Shown here: positions 1 through 6,931 of the stretch, piece after piece | Numbering within the stretch: position 1 is the stretch's first letter | Layout: every line of letters starts with the position of its first letter | DNA from: Ruminococcaceae bacterium UBA6364 | GTDB taxonomy: Bacteria > Bacillota > Clostridia > Oscillospirales > Acutalibacteraceae | DNA: 12,572 nucleotides | Assembly: GCA_002440045.1 (NCBI GenBank) | Contig: DJRI01000084.1 | Span: 291 to 12,862, forward strand | Direction: 5' to 3' | Notes under the pieces: generated by a model | Told to the model about the DNA's origin: nothing | Database searches by the model: none | Seen by the model: only the letters and a program-made list of their open reading frames with translations | Translations under genes and position numbers: made by a program

Positions 1-2
1 AC

Positions 3-1463
3 GGCGGCGCAGAGCAGGACCCCGAAGAATGGTGGGGCGCGCTTTGCTCAACAACATCAAAGGTTTTAAATGAAAGCGGGCTTGACCCGAAGCTTATCGA
101 GGGTATTTCGTTCTGCTCGCAGATGCAGGGCGTGGTGCTTGTCGATAAAGACGCAAAGCCCGTAAGGCGCGCCATGAGCTATATGGACCAGCGCGCAAGA
201 GAAGAGCTTAAAGAGGGCATGGCATTCGGTCCGCAGATTGCGGGCGCAAACATTCCGCGGCTTCTTAAATCACTCAAAATTACGGGTGCGGTTTCAGCAT
301 CCGTAAAAGACCCCGTCTGGAAATACAAATGGGTTGAAAAGCACGAGCCCGAGGTTTTCAAAAAAGCATACAAATGGCTCGACGTTAAAGAATATTTCAT
401 CGCGCGTATGACCGGCGAGTTTTGTATGACGCACGACTCCGCTTTTGCAACGCTTCTTTACGACATACACAAAAAATGCTTCAGCAAAGATATGTGCGAT
501 ATGATAGGCGTAAAGGAAGAGCATCTTCCGAAAATAATCGGCTCTACCGAAAAAGCGGGGCTTTTAAAAGAAGAGCCTGCAAAAGAGCTCGGACTTAACC
601 CCGGCACACCCGTTTTCGGCGGCGGCGGCGACGCTTCGCTAATCGGCGTTGGCGCGGGCTGCACGGCTCTCGGAGACACGCACATTTACAGCGGCACGTC
701 GGGCTGGGTTTCGGTTGTTGTTGACAAAAGCCTTGTTGACACATCTGCCATGATAGCTTCGGTTGTCGGCGCGCAGGACGGAAAATACAATTATTTCGGC
801 GAGCTTGAAACGGCGGGCAAATGCCTTGAATGGGTAAAGGACCACCTTGCGCTTGACGAAATCGGCATCTATCTTGAAAAGAAGCATATCACTGACGGCT
901 ACGAAGTAAAATACACAAGCCTTTACGACTATATGACCGACGTTGTAAAAGACGTTCCCGCAGGCTCGGGCGGCGTTATCTTTACACCGTGGCTTCACGG
1001 CAACCGCTGCCCGTTTGAAGACCCGAACGCCCGCGGAATGTTCTTTAACATAAGCCTTGAAACAGGCAAAAGCGAGATGATTCGCGCAGTGCTCGAGGGC
1101 GTTTGCTATCACCTGCGCTGGTTTATCGAAACCGAAGAGAAAAAGGTCAAAACCTCCGACAGAATCCGCTTTGTCGGCGGCGGCGCGCTTTCAAGCGTTA
1201 CCTGTCAGATTCTTGCGGACTGCACGGGCAAAATAATCGAAACGGTTGACACGCCCCAAAACGTCGGCGCTATGGGCGCGGCGGTGCTTATTGCCGTCGG
1301 TATAGGCGAATGTCCCTCGATTGAAGCGGCAAAAGAGCTTATCCCCGCCGTTAAAACCTTTAATCCCGACCCCGAAAAGAAGCCCGTATACGACAAATAT
1401 TTCAAGGTTTTCAAAAATCTTTATGCCGCAAACAAAAAGAATTTTGCCGACCTTAACGCCTGA
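3..1463 (+). CDS. FGGY-family carbohydrate kinase (xylulokinase-like), 5' end cut off by window
   Basis: ATP-dependent sugar kinase of the FGGY family, probably cytoplasmic and phosphorylating a ketopentose or related polyol; the exact substrate cannot be read from the sequence. The frame is open to the left edge (first whole codon at 3), and codons before the first visible ATG at 123 already read like the family: an AEQDPEEWW stretch near visible residue 3, which lies about 40 residues into E. coli XylB. So about 40 N-terminal residues, including the first phosphate-binding loop, are missing, and 486 are visible. The N-domain shows a YMDQRA segment and GGGGDASLIGVGAG, whose Asp (codon 630-632) fits the catalytic base. 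The C-domain shows DTHIYSGTSGWV, WLHGNRCPFEDPNARG and the nucleotide-site segment VGGGALSS...QILAD, then GAMGAAVLIAVG. It ends in TGA. No partner sugar gene lies downstream; the next gene has its own promoter. Family assignment is firm, xylulose as substrate is only a guess. Confidence 0.9.
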   Translation, partial: GGAEQDPEEWWGALCSTTSKVLNESGLDPKLIEGISFCSQMQGVVLVDKDAKPVRRAMSYMDQRAREELKEGMAFGPQIAGANIPRLLKSLKITGAVSASVKDPVWKYKWVEKHEPEVFKKAYKWLDVKEYFIARMTGEFCMTHDSAFATLLYDIHKKCFSKDMCDMIGVKEEHLPKIIGSTEKAGLLKEEPAKELGLNPGTPVFGGGGDASLIGVGAGCTALGDTHIYSGTSGWVSVVVDKSLVDTSAMIASVVGAQDGKYNYFGELETAGKCLEWVKDHLALDEIGIYLEKKHITDGYEVKYTSLYDYMTDVVKDVPAGSGGVIFTPWLHGNRCPFEDPNARGMFFNISLETGKSEMIRAVLEGVCYHLRWFIETEEKKVKTSDRIRFVGGGALSSVTCQILADCTGKIIETVDTPQNVGAMGAAVLIAVGIGECPSIEAAKELIPAVKTFNPDPEKKPVYDKYFKVFKNLYAANKKNFADLNA

Positions 1464-1487
1464 TTTTTCTCATTGAAACGGTTTTTG

Positions 1488-1516
1488 TTGAAAAATGAAA
1501 ACTTTCGTGTTAAAAT
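1488..1516 (+). promoter_or_regulatory. Sigma-A type promoter of mgsA
   Basis: TTGAAA at 1488-1493 and TAAAAT at 1511-1516 are separated by exactly 17 bases, each one mismatch from consensus. Transcription would start near 1523, giving a leader of about 68 A/T-rich bases in which I see no riboswitch-like structure. It lies in the 127-base gap between the sugar kinase and mgsA. No clear terminator for the kinase is visible in that gap. Confidence 0.72.
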
Positions 1517-1590
1517 GTCTAAGGTATCTGAATAAAACGGCTTATTAATCTTTAAAATCACCGAAATTCAAAATAAAAGGAGCGACAAAT

Positions 1591-1995
1591 ATGAATATAG
1601 CGCTGATTGCTCACGATTCCAAAAAAGAGCTTATGACTCAGTTCTGCATTGCTTATTGCGGAATTTTAAGCAAACACAACCTTTGCGCCACGGGCACAAC
1701 GGGCAAGCTTGTTTCCGAAGCCACGGGGCTTAACATCGAAAAGTATTTAAGCGGCTCTCAGGGCGGCGACCAGCAGATTGGCTCGCGCATTGCCTGCGAT
1801 GAAATAGATTTACTTCTTATGTTCCGCGACCCGCTTAACCCCAAGCCCGGCGAGCCCAACGAAGCCAACCTTTTAAGACTTTGCGACGTTCACAACATTC
1901 CCGTTGCGACGAATATCGCCACCGCCGAAGCGCTCATACACAGCCTTGAGCGCGGCGACCTTGACTGGCGCGACATCGTAAATCCGAAAAACTGA
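1591..1995 (+). CDS. mgsA: Methylglyoxal synthase
   Basis: Converts dihydroxyacetone phosphate to methylglyoxal and phosphate in the cytoplasm, a bypass that relieves sugar-phosphate build-up. The 134-residue length matches the short Bacillus form (about 137). Family landmarks in order: IALIAHD (His8, Asp9), the phosphate-binding ATGTTG at 33-38, GGDQQIG at 58-64 with Asp60 equal to catalytic Asp71 of E. coli, RDPLNP with Asp80 equal to Asp91, and NIPVATN. Oddly, the positions of E. coli His98 and Asp101 read Gly87 and Asn90 (segment PGEPNE), so two active-site positions differ; see findings. The start is supported by AAAAGGAG at 1575-1582, eight bases before the ATG. It has its own promoter and is followed by hairpins and a terminator. 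Placement after a sugar kinase fits a role in carbon overflow, though no regulation of that kind can be seen. Confidence 0.95.
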   Translation: MNIALIAHDSKKELMTQFCIAYCGILSKHNLCATGTTGKLVSEATGLNIEKYLSGSQGGDQQIGSRIACDEIDLLLMFRDPLNPKPGEPNEANLLRLCDVHNIPVATNIATAEALIHSLERGDLDWRDIVNPKN

Positions 1996-2020
1996 GTATC
2001 CGAAAAACGCGTGAAAACAA

Positions 2021-2045
2021 AGGGAAGCCGTTAAAGCGCTTCCCT
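2021..2045 (+). other. Hairpin after mgsA, no U-tract
   Basis: Arms AGGGAAGC (2021-2028) and GCTTCCCT (2038-2045) pair perfectly over 8 bp around a 9-base loop. No T run follows, so it is not itself an intrinsic terminator. It may protect the mgsA 3' end or form part of the hisS leader. Confidence 0.5.
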
Positions 2046-2076
2046 CGGCGCACTGTTTATTCATCAACATAAAAGC

Positions 2077-2112
2077 GGCTGTAAAAAAGCAAGTTTTTTA
2101 CAGCCCTTTTTT
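2077..2112 (+). terminator. Intrinsic terminator between mgsA and hisS
   Basis: Arms GGCTGTAAAAAA (2077-2088) and TTTTTTACAGCC (2094-2105) pair perfectly over 12 bp with a 5-base loop GCAAG, followed by C and six Ts (2107-2112). This is a classic Rho-independent terminator shape. It ends only 32 bases before the hisS ATG. No promoter could fit after it and I find none clearly before it, so it could be either a simple mgsA terminator or an attenuator for hisS. Confidence 0.82.
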
Positions 2113-2144
2113 CAATCAATACCACTTTGTAAGGCGGAAAAATT

Positions 2145-3497
2145 ATGGACTCATCAATTAAAGCAATAAAAGGCACAAAAGACGTTTTACCGTCCGAAAG
2201 CCACAAAATACAATACCTTGAAAACGCCGCAATTGAAACCGCAAAAAATTACGGCTTTCTTGAAATGCGCACCCCTGTTTTTGAATATACCGAGCTTTTT
2301 GACCGTTCTGTCGGCGACACCACCGACGTTGTTCAAAAAGAAATGTATACTTTCTCCGACAAGGGCGGCAGGTCAATTACGCTTCGCCCCGAAGGCACGG
2401 CAGGCGCTGTAAGGGCGTTTCTTGAGCACGGGCTTTTTAACGAGCCTCTCCCCGTTAAAATCTGCTACCTCACCTCCTGCTACCGCTATGAAAAGCCTCA
2501 GGCGGGAAGGCTTCGTGAATTTCACCAGTTCGGGCTTGAGTGCTTCGGCTCCGCTTCTCCCCTTGCCGACGCCGAGGTAATTGCGCTTGCCAACGAATAT
2601 TTTGCATATCTCGGCATAGAGGACCTTTCGCTTGAAATCAACTCAATCGGCTGTCCCGAATGCCGCAAAAAATACACGGCGGCTCTTAAAGCATATTTTG
2701 AAGATAAAAAAGACTCGCTTTGCGAAACATGTCTTTCGCGCCTTGAACGCAACCCCATGCGCATTCTTGACTGCAAAAGCCCCGTGTGCTCCGAAATTGC
2801 GTCAAAAGCGCCTGTTGTGCTTGACTATATATGCGACGACTGCCGCGAGCACTTTGAAGCGCTCAAAAAATATCTCGACGCGCTTTCAATAAGCTACACC
2901 GTAAATCCGCACATCGTAAGAGGACTTGACTATTACACAAGAACGGTGTTTGAGTTTGTTTCACACGCCGAAAAAACCGACGGACTTGTTCTCGGCGGCG
3001 GCGGAAGATACGACGGGCTTGTTGAAGAATTGGGCGGCTCGCCTATCCCCGCGTGCGGCCTTGCAATAGGCATTGAGCGGCTTATGCTTGCCATGGAAGA
3101 GTCGGGCGTGTCTTTCCCGCAGGCGCCCAAATGCGACCTGTTTATTGTCACGGCGGGCGAAGAAGCTGACATCGCCGCTCTCGAAATTGCCGCAAGCCTC
3201 AGAAGCGAAGGCTTTTTCGTATTGACCGACACCGTGGGGCGCTCAATAAAAGCGCAAATGAAGCTTGCAAACAAGCTCGGCGCAAAATACACGGTAGTTA
3301 TAGGCGACAACGAGCTTGCAAGCGGCGCTCTTTCCGTTAAAAACATGGAGACCAAAGAGACCTTCGACGTTGACATTGACGATTTTTCGGACAACTTCGC
3401 CGATATTGTCGTTAAAGGCGCCGTCGCAGGTATAGCAAATCTTGACTTCACAGGTATGACCCAGGAAGATATAAACAATTATTTTAATTTTAAATAA
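2145..3497 (+). CDS. hisS: Histidyl-tRNA synthetase
   Basis: Class II aminoacyl-tRNA synthetase that charges tRNA-His with histidine in the cytoplasm, normally as a homodimer. The 450-residue length is normal to slightly long (most bacterial forms are 420-430). Visible in order: KGTKDVLP at the N-terminus; motif 1 region MRTPVFEYTELFDRSVGDTTD; the TLRPEGTA ATP/histidine segment; motif 2 from Tyr113-Arg114 (YRYEKPQAGRLREFHQFG); the HisRS-specific RGLDYYTRTVFEF from Arg259; a glycine-rich GGGGRYDGLVEELGG; motif 3 with GIERL at 309-313; then the C-terminal anticodon-binding alpha/beta domain from about residue 330, with a short extra tail. AAGGCGG lies 7 bases before the ATG. No T-box leader is seen upstream, although many Firmicute hisS genes have one; the leader holds the terminator hairpin instead. 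It heads a tight run of five genes. Confidence 0.97.
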   Translation: MDSSIKAIKGTKDVLPSESHKIQYLENAAIETAKNYGFLEMRTPVFEYTELFDRSVGDTTDVVQKEMYTFSDKGGRSITLRPEGTAGAVRAFLEHGLFNEPLPVKICYLTSCYRYEKPQAGRLREFHQFGLECFGSASPLADAEVIALANEYFAYLGIEDLSLEINSIGCPECRKKYTAALKAYFEDKKDSLCETCLSRLERNPMRILDCKSPVCSEIASKAPVVLDYICDDCREHFEALKKYLDALSISYTVNPHIVRGLDYYTRTVFEFVSHAEKTDGLVLGGGGRYDGLVEELGGSPIPACGLAIGIERLMLAMEESGVSFPQAPKCDLFIVTAGEEADIAALEIAASLRSEGFFVLTDTVGRSIKAQMKLANKLGAKYTVVIGDNELASGALSVKNMETKETFDVDIDDFSDNFADIVVKGAVAGIANLDFTGMTQEDINNYFNFK

Positions 3498-3508
3498 ATT
3501 TAAGTGTT

Positions 3509-4120
3509 ATGGATATATTGGATATTTCAAGAGACATTTTAAAAACCCCCGTTTATCCGGGCGACCCCGAAGGCTACCTCGACCCGATTGAGTCGTTAAG
3601 AGAAGGCGGCCGATGCAACCTCAGCGCATTTTACACCTGCCTTCACGCGGCAACGCACATTGACGCACCGCTTCATTTTATTGACGGCGGCGCACCTATA
3701 GACCGTTTGCCGCTTGACATTTTCATCGGCGAATGTATTGTTGTCGAAACCCCTCCGGGACCCATAACGGGCGAATATGCCGAAAAATATTTCCCGTGGA
3801 AAAAGTGCGAACGCCTGCTTATTAAGGGCAACGGGCTTTCTTATCTTATGGAAAGCAGTGCTTATTACGTTTCGGACTCGGGCGTAAAGCTTGTCGGAAC
3901 GGACTCGGCTTCTATAGGCAACCACGGCTCAAACGCCGTAATACATAAGGCGCTTTTAGGCTCGGGCACGGCGATTTTAGAGGGGCTTGACCTTTCAAAC
4001 GTAAAGCCCGGAAGATATTTTCTTTTGGCACAGCCCTTGAAATTAAGCGGCACCGAGGCGGCGCCTTGCAGGGCGCTTCTTATTGCCGACCATTTATTCT
4101 GGACGGGAGACCCCTTATGA
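3509..4120 (+). CDS. Cyclase-family metal-dependent hydrolase (kynurenine formamidase-like)
   Basis: Member of the cyclase / arylformamidase (KynB-like) family, Mn- or Zn-dependent hydrolases that open formyl-amides or act on polyketide-like substrates; the real substrate here is unknown. All metal-ligand positions are present: His46-x3-His50-x-Asp52 in LHAATHIDAPLHF, with a further His56, and the C-terminal pair His146 and Glu158, spaced 12 apart as in KynB. VKLVGTDSASIG is also typical. At 203 residues it is about family length. The start has only a weak ribosome binding site, and the gene begins 11 bases after the hisS stop, so translation is probably coupled to hisS. Its TGA overlaps the ATG of rqcP (ATGA). 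No tryptophan-degradation gene is nearby, so naming it kynB would be unsafe; as cytoplasmic and orphan, its role is open. Confidence 0.85.
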   Translation: MDILDISRDILKTPVYPGDPEGYLDPIESLREGGRCNLSAFYTCLHAATHIDAPLHFIDGGAPIDRLPLDIFIGECIVVETPPGPITGEYAEKYFPWKKCERLLIKGNGLSYLMESSAYYVSDSGVKLVGTDSASIGNHGSNAVIHKALLGSGTAILEGLDLSNVKPGRYFLLAQPLKLSGTEAAPCRALLIADHLFWTGDPL

Positions 4121-4356
4121 GACTTGACAAATTTTTAAAAGTATCGCGCATTATAAAGCGGCGCACCGTTGCAAACGAGGTTTGCGACGCAAAGCACGTT
4201 AACGTCAACGGCAAAACGGCGCGCGCCTCTTACGAAGTAAAATGCGGTGATGTTATCGAAATACAAATGGGGGCAAACCTTACAAAATACCGCGTACTTT
4301 CTGTGAACGAATACGCAAAAAAGGACGAAGCCACGCAAATGTATGAGGTAATATAA
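4117..4356 (+). CDS. rqcP: S4-domain ribosome-associated quality control factor RqcP (YabO family)
   Basis: Small S4-domain RNA-binding protein, 79 residues, closely resembling B. subtilis YabO/RqcP (about 86): it opens MRLDKFLKVSRIIKRR and carries VNGK and VKCGDVIEI, and ends near EATQMYEVI like YabO. RqcP binds the stalled 50S subunit with RqcH and supports C-terminal alanine tailing of stuck nascent chains. The start at 4117 is chosen over an in-frame ATG at 4066 because it matches the family N-terminus, has GGGAG about 7 bases upstream, and overlaps the preceding stop as ATGA. In Bacillus the gene sits near yabP/divIC; here it sits in a hisS operon, a translation-themed neighbour but a different context. 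Confidence 0.9.
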   Translation: MRLDKFLKVSRIIKRRTVANEVCDAKHVNVNGKTARASYEVKCGDVIEIQMGANLTKYRVLSVNEYAKKDEATQMYEVI

Positions 4357-4372
4357 GAATCAAGGTGAAAAT

Positions 4373-5506
4373 ATGAAACGCACACATTCATTAGCCGCGC
4401 TTTTTCTTTGCATTGCGCTCGTTCTCTCGGGCTGTGCTTCAGAAAAAGACGAAGCTTTGCCTGTCAGTGCAGAACCGGAAATATGCACAGGCGAAGGCAC
4501 ATTCAGCGATGCGGGAAGTCTTACTTCGGCTCAACAGCAGATAATTCTCGATTACGAAAACGCATATTTTACGTCAATAGGCAGCTTTGACATACAAATG
4601 CCAGAAAAGCTTTTCTGCGGCGAAACAGAAAAGGACGTTGAAAAAGCAATATGGAATTCCACAATCGCCGTGAGAAAAGCGGCGCTTGAGGATTTGCGCC
4701 TTAAAAGCTATACCTTTAAATTGACCGTAACCGATACGGTTGAAACCGAAAGCGGCGTAAACGTCACGCTGACAGAAGAAAACACGCAGCAGTTTCGCGG
4801 ACTTTCGGTGCTTTCGGAGCAGTACGAAGTAATTCACGGCTTTTCGCTTAAAGAGAACGACGACGGAACCTTCAGCATTGAAGAGCACGAATGTGACTCG
4901 GGTGCGTTTTATGATTTTGAATACGACGCCGAAACAAAGACGGATAAAAACCTTGAAGAGGTTTTAAAATACATAGAAATACGCCATTCGGCTTATAAAA
5001 CGGCTGTTTCGGGCGATACCCCCGAATGCGACCACGCCTATGACCGCGACGCGGCTGTAGAATATATGTTAAATTGGGTCGGCAAGCGCAACAGCGAATG
5101 GGCTGACTACAGCGACTCCGGCGGAAACTGTATGAACCTTGCTTCACAGGTGCTTTATACCGCAGGAATCCCTATGGACAGCGAATGGTATTGGGACGAC
5201 GGCGACGTATCGCCCGCTTGGTGCAACGTTGTATATTTCTATGATTATGCCGTTTCGCAAAAAGGAAACCTTGTGTGCGACGCTTCGGCATCATATTACA
5301 CAGGTGAACCGGGCGACCTGCTTATTATGGGCGTTTCGACCTTTACCCGCCACGCGACAGAAATATGCAGTCTTGTTAAAGATGAAAACGGCAACACCGT
5401 TGACTATCTTATATGTTCAAACACGGCAGACCTTAAAAACTTCCCTGCCGGCGCATACTATCTGACAAATCAGCAGGTTATAAGAATTTTCGGCTGGAAC
5501 GACTGA
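4373..5506 (+). CDS. Lipoprotein with C-terminal Amidase_6 (papain/NlpC-like) domain
   Basis: Predicted surface lipoprotein of 377 residues. The N-terminus is a clear type II signal, MKRTHSLAALFLCIALVLSGC, with lipidated Cys21. A short linker leads to an uncharacterised domain of about 150 residues (LTSAQQQ near 50 to the EHECDSGAF segment), then the Amidase_6 domain from about 215: YDRDAAVEYMLNWVGKRNSEW, GGNCMNLASQ with likely nucleophile Cys253, TRHATEIC with His327, and CSNTADLKNFPAGAYY with Asn350. Related domains are thought to cleave amide bonds in peptidoglycan or peptides, but the substrate is unproven. AAGGTG lies 6 bases before the ATG. It is the first of two tandem paralogs; the next gene starts 4 bases after its stop. 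The variant GNCMN (many relatives have DCTNF) and Asn in the third catalytic position deserve care. Confidence 0.85.
   Translation: MKRTHSLAALFLCIALVLSGCASEKDEALPVSAEPEICTGEGTFSDAGSLTSAQQQIILDYENAYFTSIGSFDIQMPEKLFCGETEKDVEKAIWNSTIAVRKAALEDLRLKSYTFKLTVTDTVETESGVNVTLTEENTQQFRGLSVLSEQYEVIHGFSLKENDDGTFSIEEHECDSGAFYDFEYDAETKTDKNLEEVLKYIEIRHSAYKTAVSGDTPECDHAYDRDAAVEYMLNWVGKRNSEWADYSDSGGNCMNLASQVLYTAGIPMDSEWYWDDGDVSPAWCNVVYFYDYAVSQKGNLVCDASASYYTGEPGDLLIMGVSTFTRHATEICSLVKDENGNTVDYLICSNTADLKNFPAGAYYLTNQQVIRIFGWND
5099..5157 (+). repeat. Near-identical DNA block shared with the downstream paralog (mate at 6519-6577)
   Basis: These 59 bases match 6519-6577 at 55 positions, including an unbroken 32-base identity (5126-5157 against 6546-6577) over the catalytic Cys. 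A second block, 5421-5460 against 6841-6880, matches at 37 of 40. The offset is a constant 1420 bases through to the two stop codons, so the whole catalytic domain is free of insertions. The repeat arises from gene duplication, not from a mobile element. Confidence 0.85.
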
Positions 5507-5510
5507 CGTT

Positions 5511-6926
5511 ATGACAAAAAGCAAATCTTATAAAAAGCGAAAATCACATAAAAAAAGAAAATCGGATTTGAAAAAAGCCCGTGAAGCCGCCGCTGTTTTT
5601 TCGGTTTTGTTGCTTGCAATTGCACTTTGCGCCGTATTTTGGGGCGGCAACAAAGACAAAACACAGACTGACGCCGAAAGCGATATTACCGCTTTAACCG
5701 AGGCAGAAAAAGAAACAGAAAAACCCGCAACCGAAGCGCTTGCTTCGGCACTTGCGACAGACGGCACAACAAAAAAAGAGCTTAACACCGAAAAAGAGAG
5801 TCACGCTTCAAACGAAGCGGCGATAAAAAGCGAAAGCACAACAAAAAAGCCGCCTGTTTTAACAACCAAGCCCGCCGAGACCGAGGCGGTAAAGATTAAT
5901 CTTAAAACAGAGCACGGCGGTTTTTCAAACGGCAAAACGCTCACACGCGCACAGCAACAGGCGATTATTGACTACGAAAACGCCTATTTTTCTTCATTAA
6001 GCAACCTGAAAACCGCAATCCCCAACGGTCTTTTTGCAAACAAGAGCGTCAAAAATCTTGAAAAAGCCATTTGGGACTCTACCGTTGCAATAAGAAAAAG
6101 TGCAATTGAAGATTTAAGCCTTACAAACTACACATTTTCGCTTCGCGTTAAAAAAATCGCCGCGGAAAGCAAAGGCGTAAGAGTAACTCTTATAGAGCAA
6201 AACACACAGCAATTCAAAAGCCTTTCCGTTTTATCCGAGCAATTTGACGTTGAGCACATATTCCTGCTTACAAAAAGCGAAAACGGCTCTTGGCTTATTT
6301 CCGAGCACGAGTGTGACGCAGGCGCTTTTTATAACTTTTCTTACGATTCGTCTTCGGGAAAAGACGCTCAGCTTGACAGTCTCCTTTCTAAAGCAAAAGC
6401 TCGGCAAAATACACGCGCTTCTTCAAAAATGCCGAAAGCGCCCGAGTGCGACGTCCCTTATAACCGCGACGCCGCTGTGAAATATATGATGAAGTGGGTC
6501 GGAAAGCGCAACAGCTCGTGGGCTGACTACAGCCCCTACGGCGGCAACTGTATGAACCTTGCTTCACAGGTGCTTTACACCGCGGGAATACCCATGGACA
6601 GCATTTGGTATTATAAAAACGGCACGGCTTCGCCCGCGTGGTGCAATGTAAACAAATTTTACAGCTATGCTTCATCAGGCAAAGGCAAGCTTGTTTGCAG
6701 TACCTCGGCAAACTATTATGCGGGTGAGCCGGGCGACCTTATAACAATGGGCACTTCGTCATACACGCGGCACATCACTGAAATTTGCGCGCTTGTAACC
6801 GACGAAAACGGAAACACCGTAGATTATCTTCTTTGCTCAAACACGGCTGATCTTAAAAACTTCCCTGCGGGCGCATACTATTTCACAAATCAAAAGCTTA
6901 TTAAAATATACGGCAGTAACAAATAA
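5511..6926 (+). CDS. Membrane-anchored Amidase_6 protein, paralog of the upstream lipoprotein
   Basis: A 471-residue duplicate of the preceding gene with a different N-terminus. Residues 1-24 are strongly basic with a repeated KKRKS pattern, 26-45 form one hydrophobic segment (uncleaved anchor, basic side inside), and 46-140 are a low-complexity linker rich in Thr, Glu, Lys and Ala that probably spans the wall. From about 143 it aligns with the lipoprotein: LTRAQQQAIIDYENAYF, NTQQFKSLSVLSEQ, EHECDAGAFY, then Amidase_6 with GGNCMNLASQ (Cys347), TRHITEIC (His421) and CSNTADLKNFPAG (Asn444). The Cys-His spacing of 74 equals that of the paralog. No good ribosome binding site precedes the ATG, which lies 4 bases after the upstream stop, so coupled re-initiation is likely. 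Extracellular amide hydrolysis is inferred; substrate unknown. It closes the plus-strand run before a terminator. Confidence 0.83.
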   Translation: MTKSKSYKKRKSHKKRKSDLKKAREAAAVFSVLLLAIALCAVFWGGNKDKTQTDAESDITALTEAEKETEKPATEALASALATDGTTKKELNTEKESHASNEAAIKSESTTKKPPVLTTKPAETEAVKINLKTEHGGFSNGKTLTRAQQQAIIDYENAYFSSLSNLKTAIPNGLFANKSVKNLEKAIWDSTVAIRKSAIEDLSLTNYTFSLRVKKIAAESKGVRVTLIEQNTQQFKSLSVLSEQFDVEHIFLLTKSENGSWLISEHECDAGAFYNFSYDSSSGKDAQLDSLLSKAKARQNTRASSKMPKAPECDVPYNRDAAVKYMMKWVGKRNSSWADYSPYGGNCMNLASQVLYTAGIPMDSIWYYKNGTASPAWCNVNKFYSYASSGKGKLVCSTSANYYAGEPGDLITMGTSSYTRHITEICALVTDENGNTVDYLLCSNTADLKNFPAGAYYFTNQKLIKIYGSNK

Positions 6927-6931
6927 ACAAC

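Noticed and set aside
639..1112. Open minus-strand frame of 157 codons under the sugar kinase
   Set aside because: Lies fully inside a well-supported gene, lacks a ribosome binding site and shows no family motif; it reflects the codon bias of the kinase.
1464..1487. Terminator for the sugar kinase
   Set aside because: Short T runs are present but no adequate stem pairs before them.
1996..2144. T-box riboswitch before hisS
   Set aside because: No AGGGTGG-type T-box sequence and too little space for specifier stem plus antiterminator.
2933..3478. Open minus-strand frame of 181 codons under hisS
   Set aside because: Antisense to the HisRS motifs and composition-driven (Ser/Pro/Ala-rich); no recognisable domain.
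4066..4116. Earlier in-frame ATG for rqcP
   Set aside because: Would add 17 residues absent from YabO/RqcP and overlap the cyclase gene; the ATG at 4117 has GGGAG upstream and the ATGA overlap.
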